64,000 nt of DNA from Puia dinghuensis (GCF_014642875.1 NZ_BMJC01000002.1:1178001-1242000), one strand, 5' to 3'; shown: positions 44,961 to 52,008, counted from the first letter of the stretch. The notes: generated by a model from the letters alone, not told the origin. A program made the numbers and translations.

Positions 44961-45138
44961 AATCTCCAAAAGGTTCTGTTTCCTTGTTTCCTCACATCCT
45001 TCCTTCCACCATACCTTACATATATTCTTTGGGAAGTTCCTTGGATCTAATAATTGTCTCAACAACTGTTTAACCCACTGTCAAAAAAACACATTCATTG
45101 TGTAAGCCAACGGTGAACTACCATAACAAAGCGCTCTA
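44961..45138. other. Non-coding AT-rich stretch after the tRNA-Leu island junction
   Basis: Nothing coding is seen between the tRNA and the leftward 83-residue ORF, apart from the GATACA repeats just upstream of this interval. Confidence 0.5.
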
Positions 45139-45390
45139 CTAGCTTGCACCAGAAGAAAGCTGTCTATAAATATATTGACATGCGTCATCTTCAGTCACAA
45201 ACGTTTTTGTCGATTGTTTTTCACCTTTCTCTTTAAAGTAAACTTCGTATTCCACGAAAAATTTCCCTTTTCTTATCGCTAGCGCGATCTTATCATTGTC
45301 GTCTGGTGAACCATAAATTCCGTTTAGGTAGTATGTGTTTTCGGGAATTTCTAATTCCTGAAGTTTATTATGCAATTCGGCCAAAGACAT
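45139..45390 (-). CDS. Small hypothetical protein (83 residues)
   Basis: The compact, charged protein begins MSLAELHNKLQELEIPENTY and has a central strand pattern (KIALAIRKGKFFVEYEVYFKEKG) and TFVTEDDACQYIYRQL at the end. No family is recognised. The fold looks like a small alpha/beta immunity-type protein, but that is inference. It follows the zeta-toxin gene on the same strand within the tRNA-Leu island. Confidence 0.6.
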   Translation of the reverse strand: MSLAELHNKLQELEIPENTYYLNGIYGSPDDNDKIALAIRKGKFFVEYEVYFKEKGEKQSTKTFVTEDDACQYIYRQLSSGAS

Positions 45391-45484
45391 CTGCTTTTTT
45401 TATTTGTAAGGAAGCAATAATCCCGGGTGTCAGTTCTTTTTTTTCTTCGAGAAACTTTTGCATTGTTCCATGTGGTAAGCTCAT
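45368..45484 (-). CDS. Possible very small ORF (38 residues)
   Basis: Begins MSLPHGTMQKFLEEKKELTP and ends 23 bp inside the downstream gene. It could encode the start of a lost antitoxin or be non-coding. Support is weak: no family and no clear promoter. Confidence 0.2.
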   Translation of the reverse strand: MSLPHGTMQKFLEEKKELTPGIIASLQIKKADVFGRIA

Positions 45485-45534
45485 CGTCGTTTCAAATTTT
45501 GTTACAGGAATAGCTACTACACTGTACTAAAAAA

Positions 45535-46143
45535 TCAGCCCTTCCCTCTTCGCAACTCAATTCTTTCCGCCAATTCCAGACTAGCCTGTACCCACTGTAG
45601 ACAGTCTGGGTGTTTATAAAGTATCTGCCCTTGATGAAGTTGCGCCATTATACATGGCTGATGACCGGATACATCAATAATCGTAGCTTCAGAAAAATCT
45701 AGCACCTTTGTTTTCAGGTAACTCAATCCCATTTGATAACGCTGTTCAATAATAGGATCGGCAACGGCGTGACCACCTTCTAGAATCCGCGCTCTTACAC
45801 GGTTCTTGTTGATTTCAACATCACTCGTACCAAGGAAAAAGAGGACCGTATCATATCCATTCTTCCTCATCAAGGCAATCCAATCATAATCAGCAGACTT
45901 AGATAAATTGCTCTCGATCATGAAATCTCTCCTTTCCTGAAGCAATACTTTCATTCTTTCTCTCGCAATCTGTTCAGCCCTTGCAAGATTCTCGGCAGTA
46001 TAACCACCTAGTTCTCGAAAAACGATCAAGTCTATATTAATAAATGGCAGTTCCGGATTGATAGATTTATTTTCAACCCCTAGTTGATACCACGTAGTCT
46101 TACCTACGCCATTGGCGCCGCCCAATACATACAATGAAGGCAT
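45535..46143 (-). CDS. Zeta-toxin-family P-loop kinase
   Basis: The 202-residue protein has Walker A GGANGVGKTT (residues 8-17), INIDLIVFRELGG corresponding to the substrate-binding Asp region, and an Arg-rich lid (NKNRVRARILEGGH). This matches zeta/PezT-like kinases that phosphorylate UDP-GlcNAc and block wall synthesis, although small chromosomal homologues may have other substrates. A 59-residue gene lies 3 bp upstream and is the natural antitoxin candidate. It is cargo of the tRNA-Leu(GAG) island. Confidence 0.85.
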   Translation of the reverse strand: MPSLYVLGGANGVGKTTWYQLGVENKSINPELPFINIDLIVFRELGGYTAENLARAEQIARERMKVLLQERRDFMIESNLSKSADYDWIALMRKNGYDTVLFFLGTSDVEINKNRVRARILEGGHAVADPIIEQRYQMGLSYLKTKVLDFSEATIIDVSGHQPCIMAQLHQGQILYKHPDCLQWVQASLELAERIELRRGKG

Positions 46144-46146
46144 TCT

Positions 46147-46326
46147 TTACTTTCTTTCAGACGATTGGAGAATGGTCTTTTGACCAGTGCGAGGATCTTC
46201 CTTAATGATCTTGCCATTTTCTTCATAGACAATAAAACTGCCTAATCGAGTGGCCCTGGAACGTACAAAGGCTTCTACATCTTTACCGATGGTAGCCATG
46301 TTGAAATTAACTTGTTTCTGTTCCAT
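46147..46326 (-). CDS. Candidate antitoxin of the zeta-like toxin (59 residues)
   Basis: A 60-codon ORF begins MEQKQVNFNMATIGKDVEAF. It contains RSRATRLGSFIVYEENGKII and a Lys/Arg-rich end, and stops 3 bp before the toxin start. It does not look like epsilon or PezA antitoxins. The first half has ribbon-helix-like amphipathic spacing; the second resembles a small beta-hairpin. Tight coupling and order (antitoxin first) support the role, which remains inferred. Confidence 0.65.
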   Translation of the reverse strand: MEQKQVNFNMATIGKDVEAFVRSRATRLGSFIVYEENGKIIKEDPRTGQKTILQSSERK

Positions 46327-46330
46327 GCAA

Positions 46331-46338
46331 CAAAGATA
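46331..46338 (-). promoter_or_regulatory. -7 promoter element of the zeta-toxin operon
   Basis: TATCTTTG on the minus strand matches TAnnTTTG, 4 nt before the ATG, implying a leaderless mRNA. The -33 element is not clear. Confidence 0.4.
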
Positions 46339-46678
46339 AACAATCCTCTCTCAATATAATAATTTCAATTACAAAAGCCCTGTAAATCAATGCAATAACT
46401 TTTATTGGGCGAAGAATCCATAAATTCATTCAAAAGAACAAAATAGCGCCCAAGAGGGCGTGTGAAGACTCACCCAGCGCACAGCAGAGCCGTCTATAAT
46501 GCATATCATTTTCGTTTCTAAAACACAGTGATAACAACGGTGGAACTTAATTCTTTTTGTGAATTCTATCTTTTTTTAGATACAAGTCTCCAACATATTG
46601 AAAATAAGATAGTTATATTTTTTTACATGTCATTCACATAGCTGTTTAAGATATTGACGCATATTAACTTTTTGTGCT
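46339..46678. other. Intergenic region with a decayed tRNA-Leu end and a GATACA motif
   Basis: No gene is seen. It contains the decayed att-like copy at 46446-46482 and TTAGATACAAG at 46576-46586. An AT-rich segment ending AACTTTTTG before ATG 46679 probably holds the promoter of the two-gene module. Confidence 0.5.
46446..46482. repeat. Decayed copy of the tRNA-Leu(GAG) 3' end
   Basis: GCGCC, GAGG, CGTGTGA, CTCA, CC and GCGCAC align in order with the tRNA, with a 5-bp deletion and scattered changes. The downstream GCGCACAGCA also matches the flank of the 57-bp copy at 48464. Confidence 0.5.
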
Positions 46679-47296
46679 ATGTTTACAGCTAAATTTTCTC
46701 AGTCAAACCCAAAGAGCCTATCAATGAAAAAAAACAATGAGAAAAATGCGGGTCAGATTGCAAATGAAATTTTTGCACTCCTGGAAAATCAGGACAAAGA
46801 ACACGCCAACAGAATTTTAGCATCCGTCGCAACTCTTTTAGGTGTTACTCCACCGGCAGCTGTTAATGGGCAGGCTGGAAATGGAGAGGGTAGCTCGAAT
46901 GGTCAAACACCACTTGCAACCGTTAAAGACGCTAAAGCTTTTTTTACTTTAAAAAAACCCGAGACTATAGGTGAAGAGTTTGCCGTTGCTGCCAAATTCC
47001 GAGTGGATAACAGTCTTGGCGAAACACACACAAAAGCCGATATTAAAGAAACGATTGCCGATAAAGCAAAACGAAATTTTGCTGACAACAATTTTTCTCG
47101 CGATATGGTCAATGCGATAAGACAAGCGAAGTTCTTCATTAGAGGTAAAAAGAAAGGCGACTATGTACTCTCCGCACTTGGTGAAGCATATGTAGATGCA
47201 TTGCCTGACAGAACAGCAGCGGCAGAAAGTCGTAACGCACATAAACCTAGCAAACGCGCAAAGAAAAAGGCCGCAAAAAAAGCGTCTAAGAAATGA
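46679..47296 (+). CDS. Hypothetical protein with winged-helix-like core and lysine-rich tail
   Basis: The 205-residue protein has a low-complexity N-terminus and a central domain (about 90-180: AKAFFTLKKPETIGEEFAVAAKF through RGKKKGDYVLSALGEAYVDAL). The final strand-turn-helix of that domain looks like a winged helix. The tail has about 20 residues rich in Lys/Ala (KRAKKKAAKKASKK). A second ATG at 46724 is an alternative start. No family is recognised. It overlaps the next gene by 4 bp, so the two proteins form a unit. Confidence 0.75.
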   Translation: MFTAKFSQSNPKSLSMKKNNEKNAGQIANEIFALLENQDKEHANRILASVATLLGVTPPAAVNGQAGNGEGSSNGQTPLATVKDAKAFFTLKKPETIGEEFAVAAKFRVDNSLGETHTKADIKETIADKAKRNFADNNFSRDMVNAIRQAKFFIRGKKKGDYVLSALGEAYVDALPDRTAAAESRNAHKPSKRAKKKAAKKASKK

Positions 47297-48051
47297 CCCT
47301 TACAGTAAGCAATTTGCTGGGAGCTTTACCGCCAACACTTCGAGATGAACTTTTTTCGGAATTTAATAAGCTTTTAAAAAACTACCGTGAAGGACGTTGG
47401 GAGCCAGCAGAACTAGAAGGTGGCAAGCTCTGTGAAATAGTATATTCAATTTTACGCGGGTATACCACAGGAACTTATCCTTCCAAATCTTCGAAGCCCG
47501 CACAATTCAAACAAGCGTGTGACGCGCTTGAACAACTCAGCTCAGCTTCGTTTAGTCGCTCTGTTCGCATTCAAATTCCGCGCATTTTAATTGCTCTATA
47601 TGAGGTACGTAATAACCGAGGTGTCGGTCATGTTGGGGGTGACGTTGATCCAAATCGCATGGATGCAACCTTTGTTATTTATTCTGCAAAGTGGCTTGTT
47701 GCTGAGCTTATTAGAATTTTTCACCAAGTTACTGTCGACGAGGCAAATTCATCCATCGAATTAATCGTACAAAGAGAGGTGGAAGATATTTGGACGATCG
47801 GCAATAAAAAAAGAGTTTTAAAAGCGGGCCTGGACGCAAAAAAGCAAACTTTACGACTCTTATACAGTTGTATTGACGGTAAAGCGACCGTAGATGAATT
47901 ATGCGATTGGGTGGAATATTCTACTAAGTCGAATTATAAAACAAAGGTCCTAAACGGTCTACACAGCGATAGGCTTGTAGAATGGGATCAAAACAACGGA
48001 AATGTCCACTTGTCTCCTTTGGGCATCGAAGCTGTCGAGGCTGAATTGTGA
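47293..48051 (+). CDS. HEPN/Abi_C-like protein with C-terminal winged helix
   Basis: The 252-residue protein begins in overlap (ATGA) with the upstream gene. An all-helical N-terminal half contains YEVRNNRGVGHVGGD (R106, H113), which resembles the Rx4-6H motif of HEPN ribonucleases and the RN..G.GH signature of the abortive-infection C-terminal domain. The last 60 residues (TVDELCDWVEYSTKSNYKTK, NGNVHLSPLGIEAVEAEL) look like a winged helix. A defence or toxin-type role is inferred from this and from the island setting. Confidence 0.7.
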   Translation: MTLTVSNLLGALPPTLRDELFSEFNKLLKNYREGRWEPAELEGGKLCEIVYSILRGYTTGTYPSKSSKPAQFKQACDALEQLSSASFSRSVRIQIPRILIALYEVRNNRGVGHVGGDVDPNRMDATFVIYSAKWLVAELIRIFHQVTVDEANSSIELIVQREVEDIWTIGNKKRVLKAGLDAKKQTLRLLYSCIDGKATVDELCDWVEYSTKSNYKTKVLNGLHSDRLVEWDQNNGNVHLSPLGIEAVEAEL

Positions 48052-48407
48052 TCCGATCAGAACGGCTACGCCTTGACTGGTTGCGTAGCTTTGACGAACT
48101 ACGTAAAAAAAGAGTTCAATAACCACTGTAGTCATTGCTGATAAGGCTTCAAACAGGCTTATTTACCACAAAATAAGTCAAGCAAGTTGAAAAAGTATTC
48201 GATAGAATTTCCCTTTGGTGCACTATGTAAAATCCATGGAAAAAAAGGTAATTGCCTACTGAAAATGGTACATTTGGATACAATATTAGATACATAACTG
48301 AATACATAAAAGGTTCCGCTACCAAAACACATCTGTTCACGGCTACCGGAAAATGCCCAAACCTAGTATTGGTAAAGGTTTTCTAGTTTTAAGCGTGAGT
48401 GAAAAAA
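48052..48407. other. Non-coding junction region with repeated GATACA motifs
   Basis: No gene is seen. The segment 48221-48325 repeats, in diverged form, the sequence that follows the tRNA at 44851, and 48408 begins the 57-bp tRNA copy. Confidence 0.5.
48219..48325. repeat. Right copy of the diverged direct repeat with GATACA motifs
   Basis: TGCACTATGTAAA, AAAAAAGGTAATTG, TTGGATACAA (48274-48283), TTAGATACAT (48286-48295), CTGAATACAT (48298-48307) and AAAAGGTTCCG occur in the same order as at 44851-44960. Confidence 0.5.
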
Positions 48408-48464
48408 ACTACTTTGAGGTGGTAGCGCCGCGAGGCGTGTGAGTTCGAATCTCATCCCGCGCAC
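48408..48464 (+). repeat. 57-bp exact copy of the tRNA-Leu(GAG) 3' half
   Basis: Identical to 44797-44853, from the anticodon stem through the acceptor 3' strand. It lacks the 5' half, so it is not a functional tRNA. Confidence 0.95.
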
Positions 48465-48587
48465 AGCATATGCAATGCCCCGTCTTTGACGGGGCATTGT
48501 TGTTTTCGGAGCGTTGTCGGGCTTGCCCGAGCAAAAGCGCAGAAAATAACAATGGGAGTGAGCGTAGCGAACGGCATTGCATGTGCT
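48465..48587. repeat. Nested palindromic element (about 123 bp)
   Basis: The outer arms AGCATATGCAATGCC and GGCATTGCATGTGCT pair with one mismatch. Inner arms CATTGTTGTTTTC (48495-48507) and GAAAATAACAATG (48542-48554) pair with one mismatch, around a central TCGGGCTTGCCCGA hairpin. The element could fold as a long cruciform. Confidence 0.65.
48474..48506 (+). terminator. Displaced native terminator of tRNA-Leu(GAG)
   Basis: AATGCCCCGTC-TTT-GACGGGGCATT is a perfect 11-bp stem followed by GTTGTTTT. It sits 10 bp after the 57-bp tRNA copy, where a tRNA terminator is expected. Confidence 0.75.
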
Positions 48588-48633
48588 GTAGCCCCCCTCC
48601 TGATGGCCGAGGAGCCCGCCAGGGCCCCGAGGC

Positions 48634-48651
48634 AATCTCATCCCGCGCACT
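48634..48651. repeat. 18-bp copy of the tRNA-Leu(GAG) 3' end
   Basis: AATCTCATCCCGCGCACT is identical to 44837-44854, including the T after the tRNA. The preceding CGAGGC also matches the tRNA if an 11-bp deletion is allowed. Confidence 0.85.
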
Positions 48652-48659
48652 GAGGCATT

Positions 48660-48985
48660 TTGGCCAGATTTTCTTCGAAATCCCCTCCAATATCTTGCTT
48701 TTAGGGCAGAGATCTTTCACCGTTTGGAAGCCAGTCCCCACACCATACCCCGCATTCGTATTGAACGGAATAATTGTCTTCCCACTAAGATCATACTGCC
48801 TTAGAAAACTCTTCATTGGAGGAGGCATTTGTATCCCCCAAGTGGGGAAGGGATTGATCAGTTCAAGGGCAACAAGCCTGCCGCCCACTTCTTTTTGGAT
48901 CATCCGGGCGATAGCTTCGGTGTTTCCTGTTCGGCTCAAATAAACGATGAGAATAACGTTGTTGGATTTTGCATCACAGAATCAA
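48660..48985 (-). pseudogene. Flavodoxin gene fragment
   Basis: The minus-strand frame encodes VILIVYLSRTGNTEAIARMI, with the FMN phosphate loop SRTGNTE. FPTWGIQMPPPMKSFLRQYDL and a GYGVGTGFQTVKDLCPKSKILEG C-terminal segment follow. An in-frame TGA lies just upstream of the FCDAKSNN residues, so no start remains. The 3' end runs into tRNA-derived sequence after about 110 residues. Both ends are lost, so this is a remnant cut by the island's right junction. Confidence 0.7.
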
Positions 48986-49094
48986 TAATCTCTAACTAAG
49001 CCAAGCGAGGAACAACGAAAGCTAACAATGGTATTGCGATAAAGAAGGTTCCACTCATTTTGTGCACTTTTTTTAATTAAAAAACTCAAATAAC
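48986..49094. other. AT-rich non-coding junction
   Basis: Nothing coding is seen. It includes the palindrome TTTTTTAATTAAAAAA at 49069-49084, possibly an old terminator. Confidence 0.4.
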
Positions 49095-49124
49095 TTGCGC
49101 AACCAGATAATTGCATTATATTTG
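49095..49124 (+). promoter_or_regulatory. Promoter of the ArsR-SRPBCC-hydrolase operon
   Basis: TTG at 49095-49097, a 19-nt spacer and TATATTTG at 49117-49124 match both consensus elements. The leader is about 26 nt. Confidence 0.7.
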
Positions 49125-49154
49125 CAACCAGATAATTGCGCTACTAGATTATTG
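49099..49154. promoter_or_regulatory. ArsR operator: repeated GCAACCAGATAATTGC
   Basis: Two exact 16-bp copies (49099-49114, 49124-49139) and one partial copy (GCTACTAGATTATTG, 49140-49154) overlap the promoter and start site. This fits autorepression by the ArsR protein. Confidence 0.6.
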
Positions 49155-49155
49155 T

Positions 49156-49482
49156 ATGGAGACAAGACGAGACGTATTTCAAGCTATTGCTGACCCGACA
49201 CGAAGGGCAATTTTATTATTGATTGCAGCACAGGCCATGACACCGAATGCCATTGCAGAGGAATTCCATACCAGCAGGCAAGCGGTTTCAAAGCACATTC
49301 AAATTCTTACTGAATGCGAATTGGTGAAACAGGAAAAGAAGGGAAGAGAAATCTATTATCACATAAACGCAACTAAAATGGACGAAATCGATAAATGGAT
49401 TGAGCAATTCAGGAAGACCCTGGAAACTCAGTTCAATCAATTGGACAAAGTATTATCAATCATGAAAAAACAAAAAAAATGA
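49156..49482 (+). CDS. ArsR-family winged-helix repressor
   Basis: ATG 49156 gives 108 residues (an upstream in-frame ATG at 49111 lies in the operator). The protein begins [20 protein letters not shown], has the [23 protein letters not shown] and the wing [11 protein letters not shown]. No metal-binding cysteine pair is visible. It is the type paired with SRPBCC proteins rather than a metal sensor. It overlaps the SRPBCC gene by 4 bp. Confidence 0.93.
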   Translation: METRRDVFQAIADPTRRAILLLIAAQAMTPNAIAEEFHTSRQAVSKHIQILTECELVKQEKKGREIYYHINATKMDEIDKWIEQFRKTLETQFNQLDKVLSIMKKQKK

Positions 49483-49982
49483 ACAATAATTTACTATTCG
49501 ATTTTACAGTTGACAAAGTTGCTAAAACACTATATATAACAAGAGAATTTGATGCCGACCTTTCGCTAGTATGGGATGCTTTTACCAAACAAGAAATTCT
49601 TGACCAATGGTGGGCACCTAAGCCTTTCGAATCAAAAACGAAAGTAATGGAATTCAAAGTTGGTGGACGTAGATTTTATGCAATGGTGGGGCCAGAAGGA
49701 GAAGAACATTGGGGAGTACAAAAATACACTTTAATAAATCCCAAGACCAATATAAAATGGTTGTCTTCTTTTACAGACAAAGAAGAAAACATTAATGCCG
49801 AAATTCCAACTTCAGAATGGGAATTGAATTTTGGTGAACAAAACGGAACTACGAAAGTAAGTATTGCCATAAAACATAAAACACTTGCTAACATTGAAAT
49901 GCTTATACAAATGGGCTTTAAAGAAGGCTTTACAATGACATTAAACGAATTAGAAACCTTATTACAAGAACAAAAAAAATAA
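49479..49982 (+). CDS. SRPBCC/AHSA1-like domain protein
   Basis: The 167-residue protein has the START/Bet v1-like fold signature ([71 protein letters not shown]). Such proteins bind hydrophobic ligands or assist Hsp90-like ATPase activity, and are very often encoded directly after an ArsR gene. It overlaps both neighbours by 1-4 bp. The sequence is AT-rich compared with the chromosomal backbone. Confidence 0.93.
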   Translation: MNNNLLFDFTVDKVAKTLYITREFDADLSLVWDAFTKQEILDQWWAPKPFESKTKVMEFKVGGRRFYAMVGPEGEEHWGVQKYTLINPKTNIKWLSSFTDKEENINAEIPTSEWELNFGEQNGTTKVSIAIKHKTLANIEMLIQMGFKEGFTMTLNELETLLQEQKK

Positions 49983-50863
49983 TGACAATGAAAAAGATAA
50001 TTAACAGAATGAAAATGTCAAAAAAAATATTGCCGATTGCTCTACTTCTTTTCACAGTATTTCAAGTGAATGGACAAAAGACTAAACCTACAGAAAGTGG
50101 CTATGCACCTGTCAATGGTATCAAAGTTTATTACGAAGTATATGGACAGGGAATGCCAATCGTTTTACTACACGGCGCATTTTATACTATCGATATGAAT
50201 TGGAGTCAATTAATTCCTGAACTATCAAAGCATAGAAAAGTAATTGCCATTGAAATGCAAGGACATGGGCATTCACCATATTCAGACAGAGCATTGTCAA
50301 TTACTACTTTAGCAAGTGATGTAGAAAAAGTGATGGATTACCTAAAAATAGATAGTGCAGATGTAGCAGGCTATAGTATGGGCGGCTCTATTGCCTATCA
50401 GTTTGCTGTTCAAAGTCCAAAACGGTTAAGAAAATTAGTAATCATTTCTTCTACTTACAAAACTGATGGTTGGCTACCAATAGTGAACACAGCGTTTGAA
50501 GATTTTAAACCTGAATTTTTTGATAACACACCTCTAAAAACAGGATACGATGCAGTAGCACCTGATACAACCAAATGGACAAAGTTTTTAAAACGGATGT
50601 TTGATTTTGCCAAAGTGCCATTTAACTGCGGAGACTCCAATATCGCAAAAATTACTTCGCCAGTATTGATTATTTCAGGTGATAATGATGGTTTGGATAA
50701 AGTTGAATTGATGAAAACTTATCAATTACTTGGAGGAGGTGTTGCTGCTGATTTAAAACCAATGCCAAAATCGCATTTAGCAATTGTGCCATCACAAGGA
50801 CATGTGAGCCTAATGATGCAAACGGAAACAATTTTAAGTTACCTAAAAGAATTTTTAAATTAA
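49982..50863 (+). CDS. Secreted alpha/beta hydrolase
   Basis: The 293-residue protein has a signal segment (ILPIALLLFTVFQVNG), HG motif VLLHGAFYTIDMNW, nucleophile GYSMGG, acidic residue region ISGDNDGLDK and C-terminal His in SQGHVSLM. It is a typical lactonase/esterase-like fold. The start codon shares one base with the upstream stop. Another internal ATG (50012) is possible. It is the last gene of the ArsR module and is AT-rich. Confidence 0.9.
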   Translation: MTMKKIINRMKMSKKILPIALLLFTVFQVNGQKTKPTESGYAPVNGIKVYYEVYGQGMPIVLLHGAFYTIDMNWSQLIPELSKHRKVIAIEMQGHGHSPYSDRALSITTLASDVEKVMDYLKIDSADVAGYSMGGSIAYQFAVQSPKRLRKLVIISSTYKTDGWLPIVNTAFEDFKPEFFDNTPLKTGYDAVAPDTTKWTKFLKRMFDFAKVPFNCGDSNIAKITSPVLIISGDNDGLDKVELMKTYQLLGGGVAADLKPMPKSHLAIVPSQGHVSLMMQTETILSYLKEFLN

Positions 50864-50879
50864 CAAACTGAAGCCTTAT

Positions 50880-51065
50880 CGCTTTTAAGACAAGGAGGAT
50901 GCTGCCCCATAGTGTTCTGGCCTGATATTCGCTCCCTGCTTTAAAGAACTCCAGGCGAAAATCCTTTTTATCTGATTCCCATTTGCCCATGATGTCTCCT
51001 TCTTTCTGAGCTTTTAGGGTTGTTGCTATAAACGCGAAGGCTATTATAAGATGTAAGACTTTCAT
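50880..51065 (-). pseudogene. Truncated DUF2147-like gene (5' remnant)
   Basis: The frame starts MKVLHLIIAFAFIATTLKAQ (signal peptide), then EGDIMGKWESDKKDFRLEFF and a YQARTLWGS segment typical of the start of DUF2147 proteins. After about 55 residues it loses similarity and runs antisense through the hydrolase. The rest of the gene was probably removed when the AT-rich module entered here. Confidence 0.6.
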
Positions 51066-51070
51066 TTTTT

Positions 51071-51991
51071 TTATTTTGAATGAACACTAGCCAGCAAAGC
51101 GCGGGTCTCGGCGACAACACGATCCTGGAACTTTAGATCCTGCACGAGCATAGAGGGATGCATCGGATGCCCTTTTTCATCAAAGTAGACGCCAGTCCGG
51201 CCTGACTCATCAGTCAGAACCTTCGCCGACAATCGCCCGGCCCTCCCGGGGGTGCTCCAATATTTGATGTGAGGCGCGAACAACGGAAGAATGTAGTTTG
51301 CTAAGAACTTTAAGAATCCATTCGCATCGCGGGCGAGGCCGGTGTTCGGCGTAAAGCCGGGTTCCAGGGCGTTGAAGCGCAGCCGTGGATTCTCGCGGGC
51401 AAACGCCAGCGTCGCGGCAAGAATGGCTTGCTTGGATGTTGCGTAAGCGTCAAGGCCCGGGTTCTTGGCGCCCCCAGGTTTCCACTCGCCGCGCGCACTG
51501 GCCTCGGCCGAAATATAGCGACCGCCACGAAAGCCAGCGGCCTTGGCAGGCTTGCGGTTTGGATCTTCTACGCCAGAAGCAACAAAAACAACGTTCGCAC
51601 CATCGGGAAGGTACGGGGCAAGTGCCTCTGTCAACGCAAACGGGCCAAGATGGTTCGTTGCGAACGTCGTGTCCCAACCGAGCGAGTTCTTTGTCGCACG
51701 CATCTGCATGACGCCCGCATTGTTGAGCAGACCGGCAATTGGCAAACGGAGGTCGATGATCTCTTGCGCCGCGCATCTCACACTAGCGATTTCCTGCAGA
51801 TCGCATACGACCGACACGGCATGTTGGCCCTTTTTTACTATGCTATTTTGCAGCTCGTCGAGCTTTTTGCGGTCGCGTCCCACGAGAACAACCGTGCCGT
51901 GTTTAGCCAATTCGAAAGCAGTAATGCGGCCGATGCCGGAAGTTGGGCCTGTAATTATATAGGCCTTACGATTTGTATCCATTTTTGTCAT
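51071..51991 (-). CDS. Short-chain dehydrogenase/reductase
   Basis: The 306-residue Rossmann enzyme has TGPTSGIGRITAFELAKHG (NAD(P) loop), NNAGVMQ and the YATSK catalytic Tyr/Lys. It resembles retinol-dehydrogenase/WW-oxidoreductase-like SDRs; the substrate is unknown. It is GC-rich, in contrast with the module to the left. A TetR gene lies 52 bp upstream on the same strand, and a quasi-palindrome in the gap suggests control by it. Confidence 0.93.
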   Translation of the reverse strand: MTKMDTNRKAYIITGPTSGIGRITAFELAKHGTVVLVGRDRKKLDELQNSIVKKGQHAVSVVCDLQEIASVRCAAQEIIDLRLPIAGLLNNAGVMQMRATKNSLGWDTTFATNHLGPFALTEALAPYLPDGANVVFVASGVEDPNRKPAKAAGFRGGRYISAEASARGEWKPGGAKNPGLDAYATSKQAILAATLAFARENPRLRFNALEPGFTPNTGLARDANGFLKFLANYILPLFAPHIKYWSTPGRAGRLSAKVLTDESGRTGVYFDEKGHPMHPSMLVQDLKFQDRVVAETRALLASVHSK

Positions 51992-52008
51992 TATTTATAC
52001 GTAATTAT

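Larger units (their letters stand above)
44837..48651. mobile_element. Tandem array of small islands at the 3' end of tRNA-Leu(GAG)
   Basis: An 18-bp core, AATCTCATCCCGCGCACT, occurs in the tRNA (44837-44854) and again at 48634-48651. A 57-bp copy lies at 48408-48464 and a decayed one at 46446-46482. The segments between them are AT-rich and carry a toxin pair and a two-gene module, but no integrase. The probable native tRNA terminator lies after the 57-bp copy, 3.6 kb from the tRNA. Confidence 0.75.

Noticed and set aside
48408-48464. Second tRNA-Leu gene
   Set aside because: Only the 3' half is present, without D-arm or acceptor 5' strand, so it cannot be a functional tRNA.
48470-48943. 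157-codon plus-strand frame across the tRNA copies and flavodoxin remnant
   Set aside because: It is antisense to the flavodoxin motifs and crosses the palindrome and tRNA-derived repeats; no protein features.
50670-50879. C-terminal continuation of the DUF2147-like frame
   Set aside because: It runs antisense through the hydrolase gene and loses all family similarity, so it was not counted as part of a gene.
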